Assembly (NCBI GenBank): GCA_963724705.1
Contig: CAVRVS010000005.1
Coordinates: 310,001-374,000, forward strand
Length of the DNA stretch: 64,000 bases
Direction: 5' to 3'
Source of the DNA: DASQPR01 sp963724705
GTDB taxonomy: Bacteria > Actinomycetota > Actinomycetes > Mycobacteriales > Micromonosporaceae
The notes beneath the pieces are model-generated. The model was not told the DNA's origin. It saw nothing but the letters and a program-made list of their open reading frames with translations, and searched no databases. Shown one piece after another: positions 46,699 to 55,807 of this stretch; the first letter of the stretch is position 1; each line of letters opens with the position of its first letter. The translations under genes and the position numbers were made by a program.

Positions 46699-48228
46699 TC
46701 ACGGCGACCGTTTCGCGGTACGGAGAACGCGCGCGAGCGTATCGAGAGCCGCCGGGAAGCCGCTTTCGGAGGGAGTCCCGTAGCCCACGATGAGTCCCTG
46801 CGGACGAACGGGCGGTGCCGATCCGTCCGCCACCAGCCGGTTCGGCTCCGCCGCCGCTCGGTCTGGCGCGGCCGGCCCCGTGTTCAACCAGTGACTGTCG
46901 AGGTCACCGACCGCGAGTCCATACGTCGCTGCGTGGCGGAGAACGTCCGACTCGCTGGGTCCGTCGGCGGGCAGCGACACCAAAGCGTGCAGACCGGCCG
47001 CGATGCCGTGCAGCGAATGTGACCGCAGCCGGGCCACGAGCAGATCGCGACGCCGGCGATAGCGCAGCCGGGAGGATCGGACGTGCCGGTCGTATCCGTG
47101 ACTCGCGATCAGATCGGCCAGCGTGAGTTGCCCGATCGACTCGGTGAACAGGTCGGCGTAACGCTTCGCTTCCACGACCGGCTCGACCAGCGCGTCGGGC
47201 AGCACGAGCCACGCGAGACGGACCGCGGGCGCCAGCGTCTTGGACGCCGTACCGACATAGATGACACGGTCGGGCGCGGTGCCCTGGAGGGCGCCGACGG
47301 GTTGGCGGTCGTAACGGAACTCGCCGTCGTAGTCGTCCTCGATGACGAAGCCATCACATGCCGCCGCCCACGCCGTGGCGGCACGCCGCCGATCCGGCTG
47401 CATCGTGACACCCATCGGGTACTGGTGCGCTGGCGTCACCACGATCGCCCGTACGTTCCGGAACGCGTTCTGCGACAACAGGTCGGTACGTGCTCCGCGT
47501 GCGTCAACCGGAAGCGGAACGACATCGGCGCCGTGGTGGCGGACCACGTCCCGGTGGAACGCGAAGCTCGGGTCCTCCATCGCGATCGCGGCGGCGCCAC
47601 GGTTGCGCGGCAATTCGGTGCCGATCGGGTTGGCGGTGCCGGCGTTGCTCAGAACCGTCGTCAGCAGCGCCAACGCTTGTACGTACCCGGAGACGACGAC
47701 GATCCGATCCGGGTCGGCGCGGACTCCGCGCGCTCGCCCGAGATACTCAGCCAACGCTTGGCGCAGTTCGACGCGACCGCGTGGATCTCCGTACCCGTAA
47801 ATAGATGGTGGTGCGGTGGCCAACGCCCGTCGCAGTGACCGCACCCACGCGGAGGCCGGGAAGCTCGTGACATCCGGAGTCCCCGGCCGGAGGTCGTAGC
47901 GTGGATGGTCGTCGTCGACCGCGTGCGGTGCGGTGGCGGGCGGTGCCGCGCGAAGATCCGCGACGATGGTGCCGGAGCCCGTGCGGGCTTGAAGGTATCC
48001 CTCGGCGATGAGTTGGTCGTAGGCGGCGTTGACGGTTCCGCGGGCGAGCCCCAACTCCGCGGCCAGTGAACGCGTGGACGGCAGCTTCGCTTGTGGTGCA
48101 AGACGCCCCGAGCGGATGCCATCCCGCAGCGCGCGTTCGAGCGCGGCTCGACGCCCGGCGCCGGTGCCTCTGCCGGTGCCGACCTCGAGATGAAGATCGA
48201 CGCCGAACGCAGCCCAGTCGACGGCCAT
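46699..48228 (-). CDS. MocR/PdxR-family regulator (GntR HTH fused to aminotransferase fold)
   Basis: 509 aa from ATG 48228. GntR winged helix in residues about 20-85 (LERALRDGIRSGRLAPQAKL, STRSLAAELGLARGTVNAAY), short linker, then a class I aminotransferase-like domain with VIEDDYDGEFRYDRQPVGAL and the PLP Lys in YVGTASKTLAPAVRLAWLV. Known family: PLP-sensing regulators. Divergent from the ahpD-like gene, with operator-like motifs between them. Confidence 0.9.
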   Translation of the reverse strand: MAVDWAAFGVDLHLEVGTGRGTGAGRRAALERALRDGIRSGRLAPQAKLPSTRSLAAELGLARGTVNAAYDQLIAEGYLQARTGSGTIVADLRAAPPATAPHAVDDDHPRYDLRPGTPDVTSFPASAWVRSLRRALATAPPSIYGYGDPRGRVELRQALAEYLGRARGVRADPDRIVVVSGYVQALALLTTVLSNAGTANPIGTELPRNRGAAAIAMEDPSFAFHRDVVRHHGADVVPLPVDARGARTDLLSQNAFRNVRAIVVTPAHQYPMGVTMQPDRRRAATAWAAACDGFVIEDDYDGEFRYDRQPVGALQGTAPDRVIYVGTASKTLAPAVRLAWLVLPDALVEPVVEAKRYADLFTESIGQLTLADLIASHGYDRHVRSSRLRYRRRRDLLVARLRSHSLHGIAAGLHALVSLPADGPSESDVLRHAATYGLAVGDLDSHWLNTGPAAPDRAAAEPNRLVADGSAPPVRPQGLIVGYGTPSESGFPAALDTLARVLRTAKRSP

Positions 48229-48232
48229 AAAG

Positions 48233-48291
48233 TGGTCCAATCTTTCGCTACCGTATTGGCCCTTAGCGTAGGACCGATTACGCCATAACGT
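48233..48291. promoter_or_regulatory. MocR divergent operator and ahpD-like promoter
   Basis: Three related half-sites: TGGTCCAAT (48233-48241), inverted ATTGGCCC (48255-48262), and direct GGACCGAT (48271-48278). For the plus strand TAACGT (48286-48291) ends 7 nt before ATG 48299 (leaderless candidate). Confidence 0.55.
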
Positions 48292-48298
48292 TGGTGGC

Positions 48299-48826
48299 AT
48301 GACAACGCAGACCGCAGTGCCATCACAATCGGATTCCTCCGACTCAAAGCCGACCGAATCGACCAGCCAACTCGTCACGACGTCCAACACGGTCCGCTCG
48401 GCCGTGGACGAACTCGCGCCACAGATCAACAAGGCTATGAACGCGCTGGAGGCCGCGTCGCGCAAGTCGCGCATCGAGGCGCCGCTGCAGGAACTCGTCC
48501 GGGCCCGAGCGTCCCAACTCAACGGCTGCGCGTACTGCGTCGACATGCACTCTGCCGACGCCCGCGCCGGTGGCGAGACCGAGCGACGGCTGTATGCGCT
48601 GCCGGTGTGGCGCGACACGCCCTTCTTTACGGCCCGCGAGCGGGCCGCGCTGGCGCTGACCGAAGCGGCGACACGGCTGACCGAGGGCCCGGTCTCGGAC
48701 GAGGTTTTCGCCGCCGCGGCCGAGCAGTTCGATGAGGTCGAGCTGGCCGAGCTGATCTGGGTCATCGCCATCATCAACGCCTGGAATCGGCTCGGCGCGA
48801 CCGCGCACGCGTGGCCGCTGTCATGA
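48299..48826 (+). CDS. Carboxymuconolactone decarboxylase family protein (AhpD-like)
   Basis: 175 aa. CxxC redox pair and downstream His in LNGCAYCVDMHSADAR, followed by the helical bundle (ERRLYALPVWRDTPFFTARE, ELAELIWVIAIINAWNRLG). A Ser/Thr-rich 25-residue N-terminal tail is present. Known role: alkylhydroperoxidase-type thiol protein. Overlaps the next gene by 4 nt and is divergent from the MocR regulator, which probably controls both. Confidence 0.87.
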   Translation: MTTQTAVPSQSDSSDSKPTESTSQLVTTSNTVRSAVDELAPQINKAMNALEAASRKSRIEAPLQELVRARASQLNGCAYCVDMHSADARAGGETERRLYALPVWRDTPFFTARERAALALTEAATRLTEGPVSDEVFAAAAEQFDEVELAELIWVIAIINAWNRLGATAHAWPLS

Positions 48827-49623
48827 CCGCCCCGACGGGTCGCGCGGCCGCGGTGCGGCTGCGCGACCTGCACCGGCCCGGGCATCCGGTGGTTCTACCG
48901 AACGTGTGGGATGCCGGCTCGGCACGCATCGTGGCGGCGGCCGGGTTCGCCGCCGTCGCCACGAGCAGCGCCGCCGTCGCCGAGTCGCTCGGATATCCCG
49001 ACGGCGAGGCGGCGCCGGTGGAGGAAGTCCTGGACGCGGTCGCGCGCATCGCCCGCGCGGTGCCCGTGCCGGTCACCGCCGACATCGAGCGGGGGTACGG
49101 ACTTCCGCCGGCGCAGCTGGTCGAGCGGCTGGCGGCGAGCGGAGCGGTCGGCTGCAACCTCGAGGACTCGCAGCCGTCGACGCGAACGCTTGTCGATGCC
49201 CACGAGCAAGCCGACTTCCTCGGCGCCGTACGGGAATCTGCCCGTGCCGCCGGCATCGACCTCGTCATCAACGCGCGCATCGACGTGTTTCTGGACGAGA
49301 TCGACTTCGGCGCGGACTCGACGACGGCGCGGCTCGACGAGGCGATCCGCCGAGCGAGGTTGTACGTTTCGGCCGGGGCCGACTGTGTCTACCCGATCCT
49401 CATGACCTCGGCGGCCGACATTCGGGCAATCGTCGACGAGACCGGCGCCCGGGTGAACATCCTCGGGAGATCCGACGCCCCCACGGTTGCGGAGTTGGCC
49501 GCGCTCGGCGTGGCTCGCGTCAGTTTCGGTGCCGGACTGTACCGAGCGGCGTATCAGCATTTTCGCGAAGCTGTCGGCGGGATCGCCGCGTCGTCGGTCG
49601 AGCCGCCGTCACGGGATCAGTGA
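48823..49623 (+). CDS. Isocitrate lyase/PEP mutase superfamily protein
   Basis: 266 aa from ATG 48823 (ATGA overlap with the upstream stop). TIM-barrel landmarks: VVLPNVWDAGSARIVAAAGF, TSSAAVAESLGYPDGE, VTADIERGYG (metal-binding Asp/Glu), GCNLEDSQP and LVINARIDVFL. The KKCGH motif of true isocitrate lyases is absent. This is the oxaloacetate decarboxylase/PEP-mutase branch; substrate unknown. Coupled to the AhpD-like gene. Confidence 0.87.
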   Translation: MTAPTGRAAAVRLRDLHRPGHPVVLPNVWDAGSARIVAAAGFAAVATSSAAVAESLGYPDGEAAPVEEVLDAVARIARAVPVPVTADIERGYGLPPAQLVERLAASGAVGCNLEDSQPSTRTLVDAHEQADFLGAVRESARAAGIDLVINARIDVFLDEIDFGADSTTARLDEAIRRARLYVSAGADCVYPILMTSAADIRAIVDETGARVNILGRSDAPTVAELAALGVARVSFGAGLYRAAYQHFREAVGGIAASSVEPPSRDQ

Positions 49624-49637
49624 CTTCAAGCTGCCGT

Positions 49638-50493
49638 TCAGCCGAGCAACGCTGAGGCCACGCTGGCGAATCCGGCGAGCGGGTCCTCATCCGGTCCAGT
49701 GATGAGGTTGACGGCGACGTGGTTCGCGCCGGCCTCGATATGCCGGGCCAGACGGGCCGCGATGGCGGTCGCGTCGCCGTAGACGACCAGCGCGTCGATC
49801 AGCCGATCACTGCCTCCGCCGGCGAGGTCCTCGTCGGTGAAGCCGAGTGAGCGCAGGTTGCGCGTGTAGTTGGACAGGCCGAGATACGGCTTTTCAACGG
49901 TCGGGCGGCCGATCGCCCGAGCCCTCTCCGGATCGGTCGCGATGACGACCCGCTGTTCGGGCGCGAGCAGCACGCCCGGGCCGACGATCTCGCGCGCGCG
50001 TCTGGTGTGCTCGGGCGTGACCAGGTAGGGATGCGCGCCGGCGGTGCGGTCCGCGGCCAGCTTCAGCACGCGCGGTCCGAGAGCGGCCAGGACCCGACGA
50101 TCCATGGGTACGTGCGCCTCGTCGAGCGCATCGAGGTAAGCGACCATCGCTTCGTACGGCTTGGTGTAGCGAGCGCCGGTCGCTTCGGGGTGTCCGACGC
50201 CGATGCCGAGGAGGAAGCGGCCCGGGTGTCGCTGTTCGATCCGGTGGTACGACGCGGCGACCGTCTCCGGTGCGTCCTTCCAGATGTTCACGATCCCGGT
50301 CGCGACCATGATCGTGGTGGTCGCGTCCAGGTAATCCTCGATCATCCGGAGATCGCCGTCGGGCGAGCCACCGACCCAGATAGCGCCGTATCCCGAGCCG
50401 CTCCAGCCCGTTCGCGAATGCCGGGGTCAGGTCGCTGAAGCGCCGGAACACGCCGTACGTGCCCAGACCATCGATCACCCGTACGTCAACCAT
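49638..50493 (-). pseudogene. LLM-class F420-dependent oxidoreductase, frameshifted
   Basis: ATG 50493 begins VDVRVIDGLGTYGVFRRFSD and reaches LERLG, then the frame breaks in a CCC run (GGG on the coding strand) at 50392-50394. Dropping one base gives LGYGAIWVGGSPDGDLRMIE, and the frame stays open to 49638 with TGIVNIWKDAPETVAASYHR, RFLLGIGVGHPE and HIEAGANHVAVNLI. Otherwise complete TIGR03620-like F420 enzyme. Same lesion type as the two AKR genes. Confidence 0.85.
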
Positions 50494-50632
50494 GTCGCTC
50501 CGTCCTGTGGGTGTGGCCGTCCGGCCGACCCGGCCAGACGCTATCGGCAACATGACCTCGAAATGCCGCTATTCCCCGCGTGCCCGACGTGTGGCCGACG
50601 AGACGGCATCACGACTTGACATGATGGCGCGT

Positions 50633-51265
50633 ATGGCCGATCGCAAGCACGGCGCGTCCGCGCCGCCGACCGAGTCCGAAATGCGCGGCGACGACTGGGC
50701 TGGGTCGGATCTATCCGGCCAGACGTACGAGCGCGTCGCGTTTGTCGACGTCGACTTTCTCGACACGACAAACACCGGCGCCACGTTTACCGACTGTACG
50801 TTCCGCGATTGCTGCTTCAACGCTTCGGCCCACACGTCGGCTGCGTTCGTGAACTGTTCGTTCGCCACCAGCACGTTCTTCGACGCGACATTCACCGAGT
50901 GCAAGTTCGTCGGGAGCATGTTCGAGCGCTGTACGTTCGGGCTGGTCAAGGTGGTCGGCGGCGACTGGTCCTTCGTCGGTCTCCCCGGCGCCGACCTTCG
51001 GCGTACGTCGATCGTCGGCACCCGCATGCGCGAAGTCGATCTGACCGGGGCGCAGCTTCAAGACGCCGTCCTGCAGAACGTGGACCTGTCCGGTGCCTGG
51101 TTGCACGGCGCCAACCTGAGCCGGGCCGACCTACGCGGATCCGACGTGTCCGCGATCAACCCCACCGAGTCGACGATCACCGGGGCGATCATCGACGTAC
51201 AGCAGGCCTTGACCTTCGCCGCCACGCTCGGGCTCGTCGTCCGCGACGACGTGCCTCGCGGCTGA
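50633..51265 (+). CDS. Pentapeptide-repeat protein
   Basis: 210 aa if ATG 50633 is used; ATG 50621, 50624 or 50678 are also possible and no Shine-Dalgarno decides. From residue about 22 the A(D/N)LXX-type rhythm runs through the protein (GSDLSGQTYERVAFVDVDFL, TNTGATFTDCTFRDCCFNAS, GADLRRTSIVGTRMREVDL, LHGANLSRADLRGSDVS), a right-handed beta-helix. It is Cys- and Phe-rich in the first half. Function unknown; some relatives mimic DNA and protect gyrase, but nothing here shows that. Confidence 0.85.
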   Translation: MADRKHGASAPPTESEMRGDDWAGSDLSGQTYERVAFVDVDFLDTTNTGATFTDCTFRDCCFNASAHTSAAFVNCSFATSTFFDATFTECKFVGSMFERCTFGLVKVVGGDWSFVGLPGADLRRTSIVGTRMREVDLTGAQLQDAVLQNVDLSGAWLHGANLSRADLRGSDVSAINPTESTITGAIIDVQQALTFAATLGLVVRDDVPRG

Positions 51266-51284
51266 GACTCCGGGCACCTACGTC

Positions 51285-51790
51285 GTGAACCCGATGCCGC
51301 ACGGCTATACGAACGACACGCGGGGCGACGGGGCGTTCGTGGTGAAGACGTATGTCGGCCCGAGCGTCGCGGCTCGCCACGATCGCGAACGGACCATCCT
51401 CGAACGGTTGCATGCTCTGCTGCCGATCGCCGCGGTGGTTCCGGATGGGTTGGATTTCACCGCCGACCGCATCCCGGAACGGCGCGACTTTGCGGCAACT
51501 GCAGTCGATCCCCTTGTCGCTCGCGGCGCCCGATGTGGAGCACTTCTCCGGCGCGGTCCTCGTTCACGGCGACTATGGCCCGAACAACATGTTGTTCGAT
51601 CCGCGTACGGTCGCGGTCACCGGTCTGCTGGATTGGGAGTGGGCGCACGTCGGCCGTTCGATCGAAGACCTCGCGTGGTGCGAGTGGATCGTCCGCATGC
51701 ACCATCCCGGACATGTCGCCGCGCTGCGACGTCGCCACCGAGCTGTGGCGGCAGCGAATCCGCGTGACCGAGTACCTGGTCGGAGTGACG
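51285..51790 (+). pseudogene. Aminoglycoside phosphotransferase-like kinase remnant
   Basis: The N-lobe segment (HGYTNDTRGDGAFVVKTYVG with the ATP Lys, then HDRERTILERL) is read from 51285. The catalytic part VLVHGDYGPNNMLFDPRTV and LLDWEWAHVGRSIEDLAWCE is in another frame, and its end (VATELWRQRIRVTEYLV) in a third. Only about 40 codons separate the lobes, so the middle is also deleted. Clearly decayed. Its 3' end abuts the RNHCP gene on the other strand. Confidence 0.75.
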
Positions 51791-52144
51791 TCATCGCGCC
51801 CGTCGTATGCGATGTCGCCGGTCGCGGTCTCGGGGAGTCACAGTCGCACTCAGCTCAGTGAGCCGGTCGATGCTGTCGGACTCATCGGCGACGCGGTTGC
51901 GCCCGATGCGTCCGCACCGCAGACATCGATGCACGATCATGTATCCCTTGGACGGATGGTGGTCGAGCGCTATCGGCGCCATCAGACCGTGGCACGGATT
52001 CGCGCGGTCGCCGGGCAGGACGTCGACATGGAGCGAGAACAGGCAGTCCGGGCAGTGGTTGCGGTAGCCGCCGCCGGCGAGCGGCGCGACGGCCACGCCG
52101 CAGTTGGCACAGACGAACGGCGTGTTCTCGGTGGTTCTGGTGAT
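51791..52144 (-). CDS. RNHCP-domain zinc protein, apparent AUC start
   Basis: 117 aa in frame from ATC 52144: TRTTENTPFVCANCGVAVAP, then GGGYRNHCPDCLFSLHVDVL, NPCHGLMAP and IVHRCLRCGRIGRNRV. Two CxxC pairs (CANC, CPDC), the RNHCP signature and a third CxxC (CLRC) are all present, so the protein looks functional. The in-frame codon where family members have ATG is ATC, preceded by GAGGA 6 nt upstream. The first in-frame GTG (52096) would cut off the first CxxC. Function of RNHCP proteins is unknown. Confidence 0.7.
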   Translation of the reverse strand: MTRTTENTPFVCANCGVAVAPLAGGGYRNHCPDCLFSLHVDVLPGDRANPCHGLMAPIALDHHPSKGYMIVHRCLRCGRIGRNRVADESDSIDRLTELSATVTPRDRDRRHRIRRAR

Positions 52145-52669
52145 GGCCGGTCCTCACGAGTCGAAGTGATCTTCAAACTCGAAAGGCCCAGGGTTCCGTC
52201 TGCTCTCGCGCGAGACCGCCGGATCACGGCGGCACGCGCTCGCAGGCTTGGTTGGCGAGTGACCGATTCACCGCCGGCCTCTCGGGCCAGCGATTACTTC
52301 CAGTTCCTGCTTCATCCCGGCCTGTTGCATCCGGAAATCCGTACCCCTGCTGGTTTTGTCTCGTCACTTATATGTTTCAGGCCGAGATTTTGGGCCAGCC
52401 ACTGTCAGGAAGGTTCCCCCGCCTGCCACCGGTAGGTGTCGTCCAACCGCACTGCCGTCGGCGTCGTCCCCTGTCAGGCGCGCACGACTCGACTAGCCAA
52501 GATCACCTCCGGTCGGAACGGGTGCCGGGAACGGTGCCTATCTCTCTGCACGCACTGGCGCGCGCAGAGAGATAGGTGAGTATGGGATTACCTTCGCCTC
52601 GGATCATTCGACGGCGCAACCGGATTCTCCGCCGGGCGACCGAGGTGTCGTGGCTGGTGCCGTGTGACC
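52145..52669. other. Gap without a recognisable gene
   Basis: No frame has a domain or start signal. The only strong structure is the hairpin at 52537-52576. Confidence 0.45.
52537..52576. terminator. Perfect 13-bp hairpin
   Basis: CCTATCTCTCTGC (52537-52549) and GCAGAGAGATAGG (52564-52576) pair perfectly around 14 nt. It lies about 90 bp past the MFS stop (minus strand). Terminator is the simplest reading; there is no T-tract. Confidence 0.5.
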
Positions 52670-53922
52670 CTAGTTGGGTCCGAGATTGTCGAGAGATTCG
52701 ATCCGTCGCAACTTCGAGAACACGATCCATGGCAGGGACAGCGGCACGCCGGCCGAGGCGACGAACAGCGTCGCGCGCAGGCCGATGTGGTCGCCGAGAA
52801 CGCCGGCGAAGATCGCCGCGATCGGTGTCAGCGCACCGATCAGGAACCCGAACCCGGCGGCGACCCGGCCCTGCACCGCATTGGGCGTCGCGGCCTGGCG
52901 GATCGTCATCTCGACGATGTTCGCGGCGACGATCGCGCACCCGGCGATGAGGAACACCGCGGCAAAGATGATCGTCCGCGTCGATGCCGAGCCGCCGACA
53001 AAGGGCAGCGAGAAGATCGCGGCCGCGCCGATGACGTACCCGCCGAGCAGGAGACGCCCGGGTCCGACGCGGCGCAGCGCACGGTCCAACAGCGTCGCCG
53101 CGATCAGGCCGCCGACCCCGAAGCCGGCGAATACCAGGCCGATCTCACCAGCGGACATGTGTGAAACACGGGCCGCATAGATCACGAAGATCGTCAACAT
53201 GATGCTGGCGAAGACGTTGAACACCGCCGCTGCGCCGGCTATCGATCGCAGCAACGCGTGCGTGACTGTGAACCGGAGGCCATCAAGGATGTCAGCGAAG
53301 ACCCGCCGGACAAGACCGCCGTCGCGCGCTGCGGGTTCGCGCTTGACAACCGGTTCGGGGGTACGGATGACCGCGACGCTCCACGCAGAGACCAGAAACG
53401 ACAGTGCGTCGGCGAGCAGCGCGAACGGCGCTCGGACAAGCTGCACCAAGAGACCGGAGAGTCCGGGTCCCGCCACATCGGACAGCGACTGAGTCGTCTG
53501 GAGGCGGCTGTTGCTGGATAACAAGCGATCCGGTCCCACAAGCGTTGGTAGATAAGCCTGGTAGGCGAGGCTGAAGACGACGGCCAGACACCCGACCACC
53601 AGCGCGACGAGATACAGCACAGGCATGCGCAGATAGCCGAGCCAGGCGAGGATCGGTACGGTGCCGATCGCGACCGCCCGTCCGAGGTCCGCACCGATCA
53701 TCAGCGGTCGACGGCGCATCCGGTCGACGACGACGCCGAAGAACAGCATGAGACCGAGGACGGGCAACTCGCGCGCCGCGCCGAGCAGCCCGATCTGTGT
53801 CGCGGTCGCGTGCAGATACAGCACCGCGGTCAGCGGCAATGCCAGCGTCGTGACCTGGGTGCCGAAGGCGGAGATGCTTTGGCCCAGCCATAGCCGGTTG
53901 AAGTCCTGGCGTCGGAGGTCAT
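52670..53922 (-). CDS. MFS transporter with disrupted or unclear start
   Basis: About 390 codons from 53839 are clearly an MFS_3-type exporter (LGLMLFFGVVVDRMRRRPLM, LPTLVGPDRLLSSNSRLQ, TPNAVQGRVAAGFGFLIGAL). The frame extends upstream through TM1 (DFNRLWLGQSISAFGTQV, then TTLALPLTAV) to TDDDLRRQDF, but no ATG or GTG exists in that frame. The nearby ATG pair (53925, 53922) and GTG codons are out of phase. Either a one-base indel lies near 53905-53925, or a TTG/CTG start is used. Usual family start would be at about this position. Confidence 0.75.
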
Positions 53923-54331
53923 CATCGGTCGGCAGCGGGTCAACGGGACGGTTTCGGTGTCCGGTCGTAAGTCGCGGTTGTGTCGAGCTTCGTTGTTTCG
54001 GTGCTCACAGGTTGTTTCGGTGCTCACGGTGTTTCGGTGCTCACGGGTGACGGCTCCTGATGTCGGTGGAACAGGTCGCCGCGCTGGACGTCTCCGCGCG
54101 CTCCACCGACCGTCGCCGGCGGGAGCAGACCTCGATGGTCATGAAACTGACCGTATGATCAGGTGCCCGACTGCGCCATGTCGGCTATTCGAGCTAATTT
54201 CGACGACGGGAAGTCTGGTGGCCATCGACGCGGATGAAGTTGCCGGACCGGAGGCGATCGTGAGCGCGGTCAACTGGCCGGTGCGACGGCGTGGGCCAAG
54301 ACGACTGGTCGGCGCGGCGAGCATTCCCGGG
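53923..54331. other. Regulatory gap between MFS and HTH genes
   Basis: It contains the three TGTTTCGGTGCTCAC repeats and a 32-codon plus-strand frame (54060-54158) of unknown value. Upstream of the HTH gene an open frame continues without a recognisable domain. Confidence 0.4.
53994..54044. repeat. Three direct repeats TGTTTCGGTGCTCAC upstream of MFS gene
   Basis: Exact 15-bp copies start at 53994, 54013 and 54030 (steps of 19 and 17). A shorter GTTTCGGTG copy lies at about 53951. Position between the transporter and a divergent DNA-binding protein suggests a regulator array. Confidence 0.8.
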
Positions 54332-54697
54332 ATGGTGCAGTTGCATCAGGCGATCCCGATCGTCGAGCGCCAACACGCATTGATCGAGGAGCTACGTGCC
54401 CGTGCGCCCAGGTTCGTACGGGGTGCCGATCTCGCCATGCGCACTGGTACGACCGTGCGCACGGTCGAACGGGATCTCGCGCGCCTGACGGAAGCCGGGG
54501 TGCCGGTCCAAGTGCGCCGGGGCCCGGGCGGTGGCTACCGGATCAACATCCGGACGTCGTTGCCGCCGGTGATCCTCACGCCGGGCGAGGTATCCGCGCT
54601 TATCGCGTCGGTGGTGGCCGTGGGTCCGTACGTCTCGGCGACGGCGCAGACCGCACTGGGCAAGCTGTTGGCGGCACTCGTCCCGGAAGAAGCGTGA
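54332..54697 (+). CDS. HTH (HTH_11/DeoR-type) transcriptional regulator
   Basis: 121 aa from ATG 54332; the frame is open further left and the start is uncertain. The helix-turn-helix is at about 10-60: VERQHALIEELRARAPRFVR, GADLAMRTGTTVRTVERDL, ARLTEAGVPVQVRRGPGGGY. The remainder (SLPPVILTPGEVSALIASV) resembles the start of the WYL-regulator core, but there is no WYL domain. It is divergent from the MFS gene and may bind the repeats between them. Confidence 0.7.
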   Translation: MVQLHQAIPIVERQHALIEELRARAPRFVRGADLAMRTGTTVRTVERDLARLTEAGVPVQVRRGPGGGYRINIRTSLPPVILTPGEVSALIASVVAVGPYVSATAQTALGKLLAALVPEEA

Positions 54698-54733
54698 CAG
54701 CGATGACGCAGCGCGGCGCTCCCGCTTCTCGAG

Positions 54734-55309
54734 TTGCCGTCCCGAACCTTGCCGCTCCCGAATCTTGCCCGCCCGACGAAGGCGGATCTCTTGGCCGCGC
54801 ACGGCCGAGCCATCCCCGACGTACTCGCACCGGGTCTCGCGGTCGTCTTCTGCGGTATCAATCCGGGCCTGTGGTCGGCAGCGACGGCCCATCATTTCGC
54901 CCGGCCGGGCAACCGATTCTGGCCCGCGCTGCATCGTGGTGGCTTCACGCCACGCCAACTCGATCCGGCCGAACAGGAGTCGATGCTGACGTACGAGCTC
55001 GGCATCACGAACCTGGTCGAGCGCGGTACGGCTCGGGCCGACGAGTTGACGGCGGCGGAGCTCGTCGCCGGGGCGGACCTGTTGGCGCGCAAGGTCGAGA
55101 AGCTCCGGCCGGCGTGGCTCGCGGTGCTCGGTGTCACGGCCTACCGGTCGGCTTTCGGTCGCCGTCACGCAGTCGTCGGTGCACAACCCGATCCGATCGG
55201 CGACACGAGCGTATGGATCCTGCCGAATCCGAGTGGCCTGAACGCGCACTACACGCTCGATCGACTCGCCGGCGAGTTCGCCGCGTTGCGCAAGGTCGCC
55301 GTCGGCTAG
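54734..55309 (+). CDS. mug: G/U mismatch-specific DNA glycosylase (Mug/TDG type)
   Basis: 191 aa, TTG start. Uracil-DNA-glycosylase superfamily family 2: motif 1 VVFCGINPGLWSA (GINPG with catalytic Asn), HHFARPGNRFWPALHRGGFT, ELGITNLVERGTARADEL, and motif 2 ILPNPSGLNAHYT. Length fits. Known role: removes U or ethenocytosine from mismatches in base-excision repair. Confidence 0.9.
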   Translation: MPSRTLPLPNLARPTKADLLAAHGRAIPDVLAPGLAVVFCGINPGLWSAATAHHFARPGNRFWPALHRGGFTPRQLDPAEQESMLTYELGITNLVERGTARADELTAAELVAGADLLARKVEKLRPAWLAVLGVTAYRSAFGRRHAVVGAQPDPIGDTSVWILPNPSGLNAHYTLDRLAGEFAALRKVAVG

Positions 55310-55420
55310 CGACGTTCGGTCCGAGCTCGTTGCCTGCGATTCGTGCCACCTCCGCGGAGGGCCGGGAGCCGAGACGGCGTGGCGCCGACAGTGGCCGGAA
55401 ACGGCTGGGACGCTGTCCGC

Positions 55421-55789
55421 ATGATCGATCACCTGTCTCTGCAGTGCGACGACATCGTGGCGAGTACGGCGTTCTACGACGCCGTACTCGCGCCGGTCGG
55501 CGGCACACGGATTCTCGATTTCGGTGATGTCATCGGCTATGGGATCGAGCGACCGGAGTTCTGGATTGGTGCCGCAACGACCATGGGACCGGCCCGCGAA
55601 TGCCACGTTTCGTTCACCGCTCCGACGCGACGAGCCGTCGTAGCATTCTTCGATGCCGCGGTCGAGTTCGGCGCCGAGATCCTCCACGAGCCGCGGGTCT
55701 GGCCCGAGTATCACCCGACCTACTACGGCGCATTCGTACGCGATCCGGACGGAAACAACGTCGAAGCGGTCTGCCACGGGCCGGAATGA
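55421..55789 (+). CDS. VOC family protein
   Basis: 122 aa from ATG 55421. MIDHLSLQCDDIVASTAFYD at the start, GYGIERPEFWIG, HVSFTAPTRRAVVAFFDAAV and the C-terminal YYGAFVRDPDGNNVEAVCH, a glyoxalase/bleomycin-resistance fold of the common DPDGNxxE type with His and Glu metal ligands. Substrate unknown. Convergent with the EXPERA gene. Confidence 0.88.
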   Translation: MIDHLSLQCDDIVASTAFYDAVLAPVGGTRILDFGDVIGYGIERPEFWIGAATTMGPARECHVSFTAPTRRAVVAFFDAAVEFGAEILHEPRVWPEYHPTYYGAFVRDPDGNNVEAVCHGPE

Positions 55790-55807
55790 CCTCTGCTGGA
55801 CGCCAAC

